This document shows, one piece after another, positions 36,199 to 45,213 of a stretch of DNA of 64,000 bases. A program made the translations under genes and the position numbers. The stretch's first letter is position 1. Every line of letters begins with the position of its first letter. The DNA comes from Syntrophaceae bacterium UBA7520 (lineage in GTDB: Bacteria; Desulfobacterota; Syntrophia; Syntrophales; Smithellaceae). The notes beneath the pieces were generated by a model. That model was not told the origin of the DNA and did no database searches. It was given only the letters and a program-made list of their open reading frames with translations. The DNA lies in assembly GCA_002478265.1 (NCBI GenBank), contig DLNC01000019.1, forward strand, positions 12,723-76,722. The letters are read 5' to 3'.

Positions 36199-37104
36199 AT
36201 GAAAAAATTTACTTTACAAATAATATCATTTCTCGCCTTGTTAATTTTCTGCGGCTGCGCGGCGGTGGAAACGGCAACAACCGTGGCCACAGACATAGCA
36301 GTTCAAAGAGGCACAATTACCAAAGAGCAGGCCGCATCCATCCGCACCGGCACAACAGCTGTGTCCAGAAGCCTGGAAGAATTTACACCGGAGCAGGAAT
36401 ATTACATCGGCCGTTCCGTCGGCGCGGTAGTTCTGACCAAATACAAGGCGCTCAATGATGCAAAAATAAATTCCTACGTGAACCTGTTGGGTCAGACGCT
36501 CGCGCTGGCCTCGGACACGCCGGAGTTGTTTGCCGGTTATCATTTTCTGGTGCTGGATTCCGACGACATCAACGCTTTTGCCACCCCCGGCGGGCATGTT
36601 TTTGTCACCCGTGGCCTCATCCGCTGTTCCCGGACAGAAGACGAACTGGCCGCCGTACTGGCGCATGAAATTGGCCATATCCAGAGGCGCCACGGCATCA
36701 GCGCTATCCAAAAAGCGCGCATGGCGGAGGCATTAGCTGTTTTGGCCAGAGAAGGAGTGAAGACATACGGCGATGAGGAATTAATCAAATTGTCGAACAG
36801 TTTTGGCGATGTAATTTCTGATATCACCACCACGCTGATCAACAACGGTTACTCCCGCGCTTATGAGTATCAGGCCGACGCTGTGGCGGTTACCATCTTA
36901 AGACGCGCCGGTTATCAGCCGGGCGCGCTGGTAAATATGCTGCAGGTAATGGGCAGGCAGATAAAACCCGGTGGGTCAGATTTTGCCAAAACACATCCCT
37001 CGCCGCAGGCGCGGATCGCCGAACTAGGCATGAGCGCGCAGACAGCGCAAATACCTAACGTCCGCAAAGATAGATTTATCAAGGCCGCGGGTCATTTGTT
37101 ATAA
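36199..37104 (+). CDS. M48-family metalloprotease lipoprotein
   Basis: A 301-residue periplasmic zinc metalloprotease of the BepA/LoiP type. The N-terminus is a lipoprotein signal with Cys20 (FCGCAA). The zinc site is LAHEIGHIQRRHG near residue 155, with the third ligand Glu in YEYQADAVAV about 60 residues later. HPSPQARIAEL near the end is typical. Relatives degrade misassembled outer-membrane proteins. It is coupled to the SH3 gene and 22 bases before the CHASE2 cyclase gene. Confidence 0.92.
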   Translation: MKKFTLQIISFLALLIFCGCAAVETATTVATDIAVQRGTITKEQAASIRTGTTAVSRSLEEFTPEQEYYIGRSVGAVVLTKYKALNDAKINSYVNLLGQTLALASDTPELFAGYHFLVLDSDDINAFATPGGHVFVTRGLIRCSRTEDELAAVLAHEIGHIQRRHGISAIQKARMAEALAVLAREGVKTYGDEELIKLSNSFGDVISDITTTLINNGYSRAYEYQADAVAVTILRRAGYQPGALVNMLQVMGRQIKPGGSDFAKTHPSPQARIAELGMSAQTAQIPNVRKDRFIKAAGHLL

Positions 37105-37126
37105 AATTATTTCGCGCCGGGATCAG

Positions 37127-39268
37127 ATGATGGTTCTTAAAAAAATAAAAGGAAATAAATTATTCCAGGGAATGGCGGCAGGGCTGATCGGCACCGCCGT
37201 TGCGCTGGCTTTTTTTCTGCCGGGCTGGCTGGAGCGCTGGGAAGCCAAAACGTGGGATTGGCGCGTCAGCACCCTGGCCAAGCCATCAAACGCCACAGAC
37301 AAAATCCGCGTTATCATGCTTGACCAGAGTTCGCTCGATTGGGGCAAAGATGAAAACGCATTATCCTGGCCCTGGCCGCGCGAAGTTTATGGCGCGGTAA
37401 TTGATTTTTGCAAACGCGCCGGTGCGCGCTCCCTTGCCTTTGATGTACTTTACACGGAACATTCCAAATACGGAGTGTCAGATGATCAGGCAATGGCCGA
37501 TGCCATGCGCGCGATGCCTGTTGTCAGCGCGGTATTTTTAAGCAGAAATACCGGCAGCCAAACAAGCTGGCCTGATTTCGCGCCCGCGCCTGTTTTTCAG
37601 ATAAACGGCCTTGACGATTGGATAAGTAAAGCTGGTTATCAAAGCTACGCGCATGCTTCCTTTCCTGTTCCCAAAATCGCAGCGGCAGTCAAAGTTCTGG
37701 CCAACGTCCAGATGCGCCCCGATGCCGACAGCGTCTACCGCCGCGTCACGCTGCTGGAAATTTTTGACGGCAAAGTAATGCCCACGCTGGGGCTGGCCAA
37801 TTATCTTGCGGCGCATCCGCAAACAAAAATGTCCATCGCGCCGGGCAAATTAACTATCAATGATAAGACCATTCCCATTGATGAAAAGGGACAGGCCATT
37901 TTAAATTTCCGCGGCCCCACAGGTACGCACAAATCTTATTCCGCCGCGGCGGTTATCCAAAGCTCGCTTTTGCTGGCGGAGGGAGAAAAACCGGTGATTG
38001 ACACGGAAGAATTTAAAGACGCTTTTGTCTTTTTCGGCTTTTCCGCGCCCGGCCTTTTCGATTTGCGCCCTACGCCTGTTTCGGGCGTCTATCCGGGCGT
38101 GGAAGTTTTTGCCACTCTGCTCGATAATCTGCTGGCCGGAGATTTTATTAAGCCTACGCCGCTGATTATCACCATCGCCCTCACCTTGCTTTTGGCGCTT
38201 CTGGCGGGAATCTTTTCTTCCTGGGCGACAGGCATTGCCCGCAGCGCTTTTGTTTATGTCGCGTTTTTAATTCTGCCGGTGGCGCTTTGTTTTGCCGTTT
38301 ACCGATGGGGATTTTGGCTGCCAATGCTCGTGCAGGAAACAGCCGTGGCGGTAACGCTGGTCAGCGCGGGGCTGATTTATTACACAACCGAGGGAAGGCA
38401 AAAAACTTATATCAAAAATGCTTTCAAGCAATACTTAAGCCCGGATGTTATCGAAGAGCTGATCGCGCATCCGGAACGCCTGAAGCTGGGCGGTGAGAGA
38501 AAAACTCTTTCCGTTTTCTTTTCCGATCTGGAGGGGTTTACTTCACTTTCCGAGGGGCTCGATCCTGAAACGCTTACAAATCTCCTCAACACTTATCTTT
38601 CCGCCATGACGGATATCATTCATGAGGAAGGCGGCACAGTGGATAAATACGAAGGCGACGCGATTATCGCCTTCTGGAACGCGCCTTTAGAGCAGCCCGA
38701 TCACGCCACGCGCTGCGTGCGCGCCGCGCTCAAATGTCAGGAAAAATTAGCCCAGATGCGCCCGGATTTTTATAAGAGCCTTAATAAAAATCTGAACATG
38801 CGCATCGGCATCAACACCGGTCAGGCGGTTGTGGGCAACATGGGCTCAAAGTCGCGCTTTGATTACACGATGATCGGCGACGCGGTAAATCTGGCGTCGC
38901 GCCTGGAAGGAATCAACAAACAGTTTGGCACTTATACTTTGATATCGCAGGCAACTAAAGAACAAATGGCAAATGCTTTCCCCACGCGGGAAATTTCGCG
39001 AGTTGAGGTGGTGGGAAGAAAAGAGCCTGTCGTTATTTATGAGCCAATGCTGCCGGAGGAAATCACTGCGGAAAAACAAAATATACTGGATAAATTCAAT
39101 CATGCCCTAAAATTATTTTACGAAGGAAATTTTAAGCAGGCAAAAAATCTTTTTGCCGAAATTGCCGCAAAAGACGCCGCGGCACGCGCTTATGTTTTAA
39201 AATGTGAAGAACTTATCACCCAGCCACCTACAAACTGGCAGGGCGTCTGGGTGGTGACACAGAAATAA
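37127..39268 (+). CDS. CHASE2-domain class III adenylate/guanylate cyclase
   Basis: A 713-residue membrane nucleotide cyclase. One N-terminal transmembrane helix is followed by a periplasmic CHASE2 sensor (about residues 35-330; DWRV, WPWPREVYG, FDVLYTEHS). Three transmembrane helices follow (about 340-425), then the class III cyclase domain. Metal-binding Asp residues are in FSDLEGFTSL and KYEGDAIIAFW, and NMRIGINTGQAVVGNMGSKSRFDYTMIGDAVNLASRLE is interrupted by no gaps in frame. A short TPR-like tail follows. It likely signals envelope or extracellular conditions through cAMP. It may share a transcript with the SH3 and M48 genes. Confidence 0.93.
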   Translation: MMVLKKIKGNKLFQGMAAGLIGTAVALAFFLPGWLERWEAKTWDWRVSTLAKPSNATDKIRVIMLDQSSLDWGKDENALSWPWPREVYGAVIDFCKRAGARSLAFDVLYTEHSKYGVSDDQAMADAMRAMPVVSAVFLSRNTGSQTSWPDFAPAPVFQINGLDDWISKAGYQSYAHASFPVPKIAAAVKVLANVQMRPDADSVYRRVTLLEIFDGKVMPTLGLANYLAAHPQTKMSIAPGKLTINDKTIPIDEKGQAILNFRGPTGTHKSYSAAAVIQSSLLLAEGEKPVIDTEEFKDAFVFFGFSAPGLFDLRPTPVSGVYPGVEVFATLLDNLLAGDFIKPTPLIITIALTLLLALLAGIFSSWATGIARSAFVYVAFLILPVALCFAVYRWGFWLPMLVQETAVAVTLVSAGLIYYTTEGRQKTYIKNAFKQYLSPDVIEELIAHPERLKLGGERKTLSVFFSDLEGFTSLSEGLDPETLTNLLNTYLSAMTDIIHEEGGTVDKYEGDAIIAFWNAPLEQPDHATRCVRAALKCQEKLAQMRPDFYKSLNKNLNMRIGINTGQAVVGNMGSKSRFDYTMIGDAVNLASRLEGINKQFGTYTLISQATKEQMANAFPTREISRVEVVGRKEPVVIYEPMLPEEITAEKQNILDKFNHALKLFYEGNFKQAKNLFAEIAAKDAAARAYVLKCEELITQPPTNWQGVWVVTQK

Positions 39269-39394
39269 TAAAGTAGAAGCAAGCTATTTAAGAAGCGCAT
39301 TTTGAACATTATTTTTTACTAGAATCTTTTGTTGACTGGTTTAAATAAATATTCATATCGGAAAACATCGAATCTAATAAAGAAGGGATCTCAA

Positions 39395-40089
39395 ATGTCA
39401 GTACGCGCCACGAGTAAAACACAAAGTATAAGTGCAGGCACTATTTTTCTTGCATGTAATTTCTCTAATAAACGCGTTAAGCGACACTTTGATAGATTAA
39501 AGAAAAAATGGGAAGATACTCTTCCGGTGTGTGTATATATTAGTGACCAAGTTCAAGGAAAAGGTGCGCGAGATTTATGGAAAGACATAACTCAAACTAT
39601 AAAAAAATCTACTCTTTCAATCTTTGACGTAACGTCTTTCCGTCCAAACGTTATCCTTGAACTAGGATTTGCACTAGCAAATAAGAGGGCCGGCGGAGAT
39701 ATTCATCTGCCGCGATCTAACCCCAGATGGGAAGAAGAGAAAAAAAACAAAAATGGCTGTTAAGCGATATTTCGCACCTGCATCGAATCGATTACAGAAC
39801 ATTTAATATCCTTGATGATCAACTTCTTAAATATGTTATGGCAATGGTGCCAGCCAGGAATTTCAATCGTCTTATTGATGAATTGAAACGGCAAAAAAAA
39901 TTATCTACAAAAGCATACATTGCAGAAGCACTTGGGATAATGAAAAAAATTAGAGATACTGGACCAATCCCCCGCCGAGATTTCAAACGCTGTATAGAAG
40001 ATGACGCTGTTGATGCTAAAATACTTGGCAATCTTTTACAACGCTATAAATTAGCCAGACCAGAACCAAGCAAAGATGGTTGTTGGTAG
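39395..40089 (+). CDS. TIR-like nucleotide-processing protein, split by a -1 frame change at A_AAA_AAC
   Basis: Two overlapping frames together make one protein of about 231 residues. The first (39395-39763) has SAGTIFLACNF, ARDLWKDITQTIKKS and FDVTSFRPNVILELGFALAN, the layout of TIR-like and deoxyribosyltransferase-fold domains, where the ELG Glu is catalytic. The frame then must shift by -1 to continue with KWLLSDISHLHRIDYRTFNILDDQL, the natural continuation of that fold, plus a helical C-terminal domain to 40089. The shift point is the heptamer A_AAA_AAC (39742-39748) inside a run of eight A. The ATG at 39395 has AGAAGGGA 6 bases upstream. Two sampled 60-base lines gave 21 and 23 G+C, well below neighbours, suggesting transfer. 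Whether the gene is frameshifted by programme, mutation or sequencing error is open. Confidence 0.65.
39742..39748 (+). promoter_or_regulatory. Candidate -1 ribosomal frameshift heptamer
   Basis: A AAA AAC, in the correct phase relative to the upstream frame (AAC is an in-frame codon at 39746-39748), matches the X XXY YYZ rule. The zero frame stops at 39763 and the -1 frame runs to 40089. No strong downstream hairpin or upstream ribosome-site stimulator was seen by eye. Confidence 0.4.
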
Positions 40090-40154
40090 CTATATGATAA
40101 TATAAAAAGTTGATCCAGCCAATCACTTTGCTACGGATCAGCTTTTCTATTAAA

Positions 40155-40300
40155 CTAATCAGGCCTTACCGTTACCCAGAGGAATGTCTCCCCACCGATG
40201 ACGCGGTAGTCACCAAACCAGATTTTAAAGCCCGTTTTTATTAAATAACGATAATAATCCGCCGCCAAATAATAAGTTAACGGCTTATGCTTATCTCGGT
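40155..40300 (-). pseudogene. Remnant 3' end of a methyltransferase gene
   Basis: On the minus strand this stretch encodes YLIKTGFKIWFGDYRVIGGE and then TFLWVTVRPD before a stop, closely matching the C-terminus of the intact methyltransferase at 40951-41565 (DLINTGFKIVSADYRAIGGE, TFLWVMVKPD). An in-frame stop lies a little upstream and no catalytic part remains. It is a decayed partial duplicate about 0.8 kb from the intact copy. Confidence 0.75.
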
Positions 40301-40321
40301 TCATTGTCCGGCTTGGTTAAA

Positions 40322-40591
40322 TTATTTACTGTATTTGTGTGAGCCGAGCAATATCTTCAATAAGGCGCCTTTTGCTATGCCATCTATATTCTTTTTCTTT
40401 GCGTTAGCTTCTTGGCCGGCATCTGCGTCGGCGGCTTCGGCTTCGCACTTCTGTATGAATCTGGCCTCGGCTTTCCCCACCAACTTTTCCGCAGCAGCTT
40501 TTGCCGCGCATGTTTCTTCCGCAAATGCAAAGCTCGTAATGAATGGAATAGTGATGAGAGTCAGCAATATTTTTGTTAATATCTTATTCAT
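40322..40591 (-). CDS. Small exported protein, PsiF-repeat-like
   Basis: An 89-residue protein with a clear signal peptide (MNKILTKILLTLITIPFITSFAFA, cleaved before EETC). The mature part has two Cys spaced as in PsiF repeats: TCAAKAAAEKLVGKAEARFIQKC, where the motif ends FMxxC in PsiF. The rest is Ala-, Glu- and Lys-rich. The ribosome site AAGG is 12-13 bases upstream, somewhat far. It lies between the methyltransferase remnant and an AT-rich gap. The function is unknown. Confidence 0.5.
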   Translation of the reverse strand: MNKILTKILLTLITIPFITSFAFAEETCAAKAAAEKLVGKAEARFIQKCEAEAADADAGQEANAKKKNIDGIAKGALLKILLGSHKYSK

Positions 40592-40950
40592 AACAAATTT
40601 ATAACCTTCAAACTAAAATAGCGTCGTATTTCATGCATTATTGATACCAAAATCTGAAAAATATCTAATCTGTTGATTTAACGAATGAATTACTTTTTTG
40701 CTAATTCTTCATTGAAGGCAAGATATGTCGAAAATATTACGGCAAATAAAAATAATGCGTATTATTACAATACATTGGTGCAAAATAAAAGAATACGGTT
40801 AATTCGACATTATTGTCGAATTTCAAAAAAGGAAGAAGTGACGTGGCTTTTTATTAAATCTTGCAATCGGCAATCTTCGCTCGTCAATGGTCAATGGCAA
40901 TAATAACTTGCAGGAAAGACAAACGATCAGGCCGGTAAAACTTTCGCTGA
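40592..40950. other. AT-rich intergenic stretch without a supported gene
   Basis: A 359-base gap, visibly AT-rich. One short open frame (40685-40903) has no good ribosome site and an asparagine/tyrosine-rich noise-like product. No hairpin with a T run and no repeat was recognised. It separates the intact methyltransferase from the small exported protein. Confidence 0.6.
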
Positions 40951-41565
40951 TTAATCAGGCTTTACCATCACCCAGAGAAATGTTTCCCCGCCAATGGCGC
41001 GATAATCGGCAGAGACAATTTTGAAACCCGTATTTATCAAATCCTTATATAAATCCTGCGGTGTTTTGTGGCTATAGTATAATTGCTCGCCCAGAAATTC
41101 CTTATACCCGTCAAATTCAGCGCTGCCCGTGTATTCTTTTGTCGCGTAGGTGAAAAGCAGGCAGCCGCACGGTTTCAGCCATCCATGCATTTTTTCAAAT
41201 AACCTCTGGTGGTCGGCCTTTGGCACATGAAACAGGCTGTAAATAGCTGTTATCGCGTCGAAGCTCTGCGGCGCGAAATCGACATCGCGCATGTCACTGC
41301 ATAAAGTTTTCATATCGGGAACATATTTTGCCGCCATCGCGAGCATCTTTTCGGAAAAATCCACGCCGGTAACTTGCCAGCCCTTGTCCGCAAAAAAACG
41401 CGCGAAAGGCTCGCCCGCCCCGCAGCCCAGATCAAGCAGAGCACCTTTTTTAATGGAAAGCTTCTCATAAAAATGACCTAGCACCTCGGTCATATCAAAT
41501 AGCCCGCGGTTTTGTTCATAAGTGGCGGCAAAGCCGTTATAAACTTCACGAAGGGTTTTGGGCAT
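40951..41565 (-). CDS. Class I SAM-dependent methyltransferase
   Basis: A 204-residue methyltransferase. The SAM-binding motif I is LLDLGCGAGEPFARFF, followed by the acidic VTGVDFSEKML and the post-I stretch FDAITAIYSLFHVP, as in UbiE/TehB-like enzymes. The substrate is unknown. It is preceded by a partial, decayed copy of its own 3' end at 40155-40300. It is divergent from the amidohydrolase gene. Confidence 0.9.
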   Translation of the reverse strand: MPKTLREVYNGFAATYEQNRGLFDMTEVLGHFYEKLSIKKGALLDLGCGAGEPFARFFADKGWQVTGVDFSEKMLAMAAKYVPDMKTLCSDMRDVDFAPQSFDAITAIYSLFHVPKADHQRLFEKMHGWLKPCGCLLFTYATKEYTGSAEFDGYKEFLGEQLYYSHKTPQDLYKDLINTGFKIVSADYRAIGGETFLWVMVKPD

Positions 41566-41687
41566 GGCTCAATTATTCCCGCGTTTTGATTTTGTCGCTG
41601 CGTAGCATTAATTGAAATTTGCCACAATATATAAATATTGCATCGGCGGAAAGTTTAAGTTAAATGAAGTAGTGGCAGCGCGTTTTT

Positions 41688-43244
41688 ATGGATGAAAAAA
41701 CTTTGAGCTTTACCCGTAGAGAACTTTTGCAGAAGGCCGCTTTATCCGCCGCGCTTCTGGCCGTGCCCGGTATAACCGGTTTCACAACCATTCCCCGCTA
41801 TCAGCCCACCGGCGCGCCCGAAGGAAAAACGCTTTATCTGACCAACGCGGAAGTTGTCCATGTTGTTTCAGGTCTCATCTTCAGCGACCAGACAATATCT
41901 GTGCGCGACGGGATCATTCGCTCTGTTTCCCCGCTGCCCCCTGAAACGCGCGAGGGCGACGTGGTACTGGATCTGAAAAATCAGTATGTACTGCCCGGCC
42001 TGATTGACGCGCATTGCCATATCACCATGCCCGGCGCTGCAGGGCTTACCGCCGGAATTTTTCTGGATGTGCTAAATCAGCTTAAACGAAATTATATCCA
42101 GCAGCTTAGACAGGGCGTAACCACCATTCGCGACATGGGCGCGCTGCCGAAAATTCTGCACGCGAATCTCGACCAGATACAAAAAGGCGAACTCATCGGC
42201 CCGCGCGTTGTTTACTGCAACGCCTTTACCAATGTTTTAGGAGGACATCCCGATATTGACCCGCGCGAAATGGGCATTCTGGCCGACCTGGTTATGACGC
42301 TAACTGGCGAATCCAACATGTGGTTTAAAGATACGGACGAGCTCAAAGAAAAGATGAAGCAAAACTCCGCCCGCGGCGCTTCTTTCATCAAGCTGACTAT
42401 GGATAAAATATCGGTACTTTGCGGCAAGGGACAAATTCCCACCTACTCTGATGAGCACCTGAGGGTAATTTTTGCCTTCGCACGGAAAAACAATCTGGCC
42501 ACCGCCGGGCATATCCACACCAGATTCGGCTTTAACCGCGCGTTGCAATATGGACTCAATTCCATTGAACATTCCATCAACGAATTACTTGCACCGGAAG
42601 AAATAGAAACAATGGCCGTAAGGGAAATTTTCACCGTACCGACAATGACGGTGGTGCAGACGATGGCCGCGCCGGAGGCCTATGATGAACTGCCCAGAAA
42701 ATTCCGCACGGATTTTATCGAGCGGGAAATTGCGGCGCGGCGCGACTATTTCAATTCAAATCTCGACCAATACACGGAGGCGTCAATCCACAAAAGCAAT
42801 ATCGCGCATCTGGAAAACTATAAAAAATACGGCTGTGAAAATCTGTATAAAAACACCCGTTACATGGCTAATCCCGATCTTTATTTTAATATTATGCTGG
42901 CCGGCCCCGCAAACCTGCTGGCGATGAAAGACGCGGGCATTGTCATCGGCTGCGGCACGGACGCGGGCGTGCCGCTTTCTTATCACGGCACGCTCTGGCG
43001 GGAAATGGAGATGCTTAAACGCATCGGTTTTACCAACGCCGAAGTCCTACGCTGCGCCACATTCAACAACGCCAAAATAATCGGCATGGCGGATAAAATC
43101 GGCACCGTTGATAGCGGCAAGCTGGCCGACCTGGTTGTCTTACGGGAGAATCCGCTCAAAAAGATAGAGGCCTGCCGTCAGCCCTCTTTAGTTATCAAAG
43201 ATGGAAAAATCTATGATGTCGGAAAAATCGCGTTTGGCACATAG
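41688..43244 (+). CDS. Tat-exported amidohydrolase (imidazolonepropionase-like)
   Basis: A 518-residue metal-dependent hydrolase. The N-terminus is a twin-arginine signal (FTRRELLQKAALSAALLAVPG), so it is exported folded. The TIM-barrel metal ligands are visible: HxH in DAHCHIT, a probable carboxylated Lys in FIKLTMD, His in AGHIHT and IEHSIN, and Asp in CGTDAGVP. Such enzymes cleave amides, esters or lactones; the substrate is not known. It starts an apparent operon with the acyl-CoA synthetase and TetR genes. Confidence 0.9.
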   Translation: MDEKTLSFTRRELLQKAALSAALLAVPGITGFTTIPRYQPTGAPEGKTLYLTNAEVVHVVSGLIFSDQTISVRDGIIRSVSPLPPETREGDVVLDLKNQYVLPGLIDAHCHITMPGAAGLTAGIFLDVLNQLKRNYIQQLRQGVTTIRDMGALPKILHANLDQIQKGELIGPRVVYCNAFTNVLGGHPDIDPREMGILADLVMTLTGESNMWFKDTDELKEKMKQNSARGASFIKLTMDKISVLCGKGQIPTYSDEHLRVIFAFARKNNLATAGHIHTRFGFNRALQYGLNSIEHSINELLAPEEIETMAVREIFTVPTMTVVQTMAAPEAYDELPRKFRTDFIEREIAARRDYFNSNLDQYTEASIHKSNIAHLENYKKYGCENLYKNTRYMANPDLYFNIMLAGPANLLAMKDAGIVIGCGTDAGVPLSYHGTLWREMEMLKRIGFTNAEVLRCATFNNAKIIGMADKIGTVDSGKLADLVVLRENPLKKIEACRQPSLVIKDGKIYDVGKIAFGT

Positions 43245-43284
43245 ATAAAATTTCAGCTAATAAAGAAAAGTTGGAGGATTAAAG

Positions 43285-45189
43285 ATGAAGCAGTACCGTT
43301 CTTACGAAGAAGCGTACAACCGTTCCATAACCGACCCGGATGGCTTCTGGGCACAAGCCGCTGCGGCGGTAAGCTGGGTGAAAAAATGGGACAGCGTTGT
43401 TTCAAGCCCCAAGCCGCAATTTTACCGCTGGTTCGCCGGAGCACAGTTAAACACCTGCTACAACGCCATCGACCGGCACGTGGAAGGCGGCAGAAAAAAT
43501 CAGTTTGCTATCATTTACGACAGCCCCGTAACCAACACGGTAAAAAAGATAACCTATGGCGAATTACTCGATAACGTCTCGCTGGTGGGCGGCATGCTGG
43601 CCAATGCCGGCGTCAAAAAAGGCGACCGCGTGATAATCTACATGCCGATGATTCCCGAAACGCTTTTCGCGATGCTGGCCTGCGCGCGCATCGGCGCCGT
43701 GCACTCGGTGGTTTTCGGCGGCTTCGCGCCCAATGAACTGGCCGTCAGAATCGACGACGCCAAACCAAAAGTAATCCTTTCCGCGAACTGCGGCATCGAG
43801 CCTAAAGGCGCGATTCCCTACAAGCCGCTTCTGGATAAGGCAATTGAGCTTTCCCGACATAAACCGGAAAAATGCTTTATCCTGCAACGCCCACAGGTGA
43901 AGGCGGATTTGATCGCGGGGCGCGACTTTGACTGGCAGGAAGCCCTGAAAAGCGCGAAGCCCGTTGGCTGCGTAACTGTCGCCGCGACCGATCCTCTCTA
44001 TATTCTTTACACCTCCGGCACCACTGGTATTCCAAAAGGCGTGGTGCGCGACAACGGCGGGCACGCCGTGGCGCTTCTGTGGAGCATGAAAAACATTTAC
44101 GGTATTGAGCCGGGCGATGTCTACTGGGCGGCGTCTGATGTCGGCTGGGTAGTCGGGCATTCTTATATTGTTTACGCGCCACTGCTCTACGGCGCCACAA
44201 CTATCATGTATGAAGGCAAACCCGTGGGCACGCCCGATCCCGGCGCGTTCTGGCGCGTGATCAGCGAACACAAGGTAAAGGTCCTTTTCACCGCCCCCAC
44301 TGCTTTTCGCGCGATAAAAAAGGAAGATCCCACCGGCGCCTTCATTAAAAAATATGATATTTCCTGCCTGAAATATCTTTTCCTCGCCGGGGAACGGCTT
44401 GACCCGGATACGTATTACTGGGCGGCGGATCGCCTGAAAATACCGGTTATCGATCACTGGTGGCAGACGGAAACCGGCTGGCCGATTGCCGCCAACTGCA
44501 TGGGCATCGAGCATCTGCCGGTAAAAGCGGGCTCGCCCACCAAGCCGGTGCCGGGTTACAATGTTCAGGTGCTTGACGAAAACGGCCAGGAACTTCCCAA
44601 CGGCTCGGAGGGCACCATCGCCATCAAACTGCCACTACCGCCGTGTTGTCTTACGACACTGTGGGAAAAAGATGACGCCTACATTTCCTCGTATCTGGAA
44701 ACATTTGCGGGATATTACTCCACCGGAGACGGCGGGTTCAAAGACAAAGACGGCTACATTTACATCATGGGGCGCGTGGACGATATTATCAACGTGGCGG
44801 GCCATCGGCTTTCCACCGGCGGGATGGAGGAAGTTGTCGCCAAGCATCCGGACGTCGCCGAATGCGCGGTCATCGGCGTCGATGATCAGCTCAAAGGTCA
44901 GGTTCCCGTTGGTTTTGCCGTGCTGAAAGCGGGTGTTTCTAAAAATCCCGCGGAAATTCAGAAGGAAATCGTCAGTATGATTCGCGAGCAGATCGGCGCG
45001 CTGGCCTGCCTCAAGGACGTGGCGATTGTGGCGCGCCTGCCCAAAACGCGCAGCGGCAAGATTCTGCGCTCGACCATGCGTAAAATCGCGGACGGCAAGG
45101 AATACAACGTCCCTTCTACCATTGAAGACCCGGCGGTGCTGGGTGAAATTAAAGACGCTCTCAAGGACGTGGGTTATCCGAAAAGTTAG
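43285..45189 (+). CDS. prpE: Short-chain acyl-CoA synthetase (PrpE/ACSS3-like)
   Basis: Activates a short-chain acid, probably propionate or a related acid, to its CoA thioester at the cost of ATP. The 634-residue protein has the ACS N-terminal domain (YNAIDRHVEGG), the AMP-binding P-loop YTSGTTGIPKG, DHWWQTETGW, YYSTGDGG, and the C-terminal catalytic Lys in KTRSGKILRSTMR. The PrpE-like branch is suggested by VVRDNGGHAVAL. AGGAGG is upstream. It is followed by a TetR gene after 24 bases. Confidence 0.92.
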   Translation: MKQYRSYEEAYNRSITDPDGFWAQAAAAVSWVKKWDSVVSSPKPQFYRWFAGAQLNTCYNAIDRHVEGGRKNQFAIIYDSPVTNTVKKITYGELLDNVSLVGGMLANAGVKKGDRVIIYMPMIPETLFAMLACARIGAVHSVVFGGFAPNELAVRIDDAKPKVILSANCGIEPKGAIPYKPLLDKAIELSRHKPEKCFILQRPQVKADLIAGRDFDWQEALKSAKPVGCVTVAATDPLYILYTSGTTGIPKGVVRDNGGHAVALLWSMKNIYGIEPGDVYWAASDVGWVVGHSYIVYAPLLYGATTIMYEGKPVGTPDPGAFWRVISEHKVKVLFTAPTAFRAIKKEDPTGAFIKKYDISCLKYLFLAGERLDPDTYYWAADRLKIPVIDHWWQTETGWPIAANCMGIEHLPVKAGSPTKPVPGYNVQVLDENGQELPNGSEGTIAIKLPLPPCCLTTLWEKDDAYISSYLETFAGYYSTGDGGFKDKDGYIYIMGRVDDIINVAGHRLSTGGMEEVVAKHPDVAECAVIGVDDQLKGQVPVGFAVLKAGVSKNPAEIQKEIVSMIREQIGALACLKDVAIVARLPKTRSGKILRSTMRKIADGKEYNVPSTIEDPAVLGEIKDALKDVGYPKS

Positions 45190-45213
45190 AACGCGAAGGG
45201 ATTCGATACGCCC

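Noticed and set aside
40685..40903. A 72-codon plus-strand frame
   Set aside because: It is in AT-rich DNA with no ribosome site, and the product is Asn/Tyr-rich without a domain.
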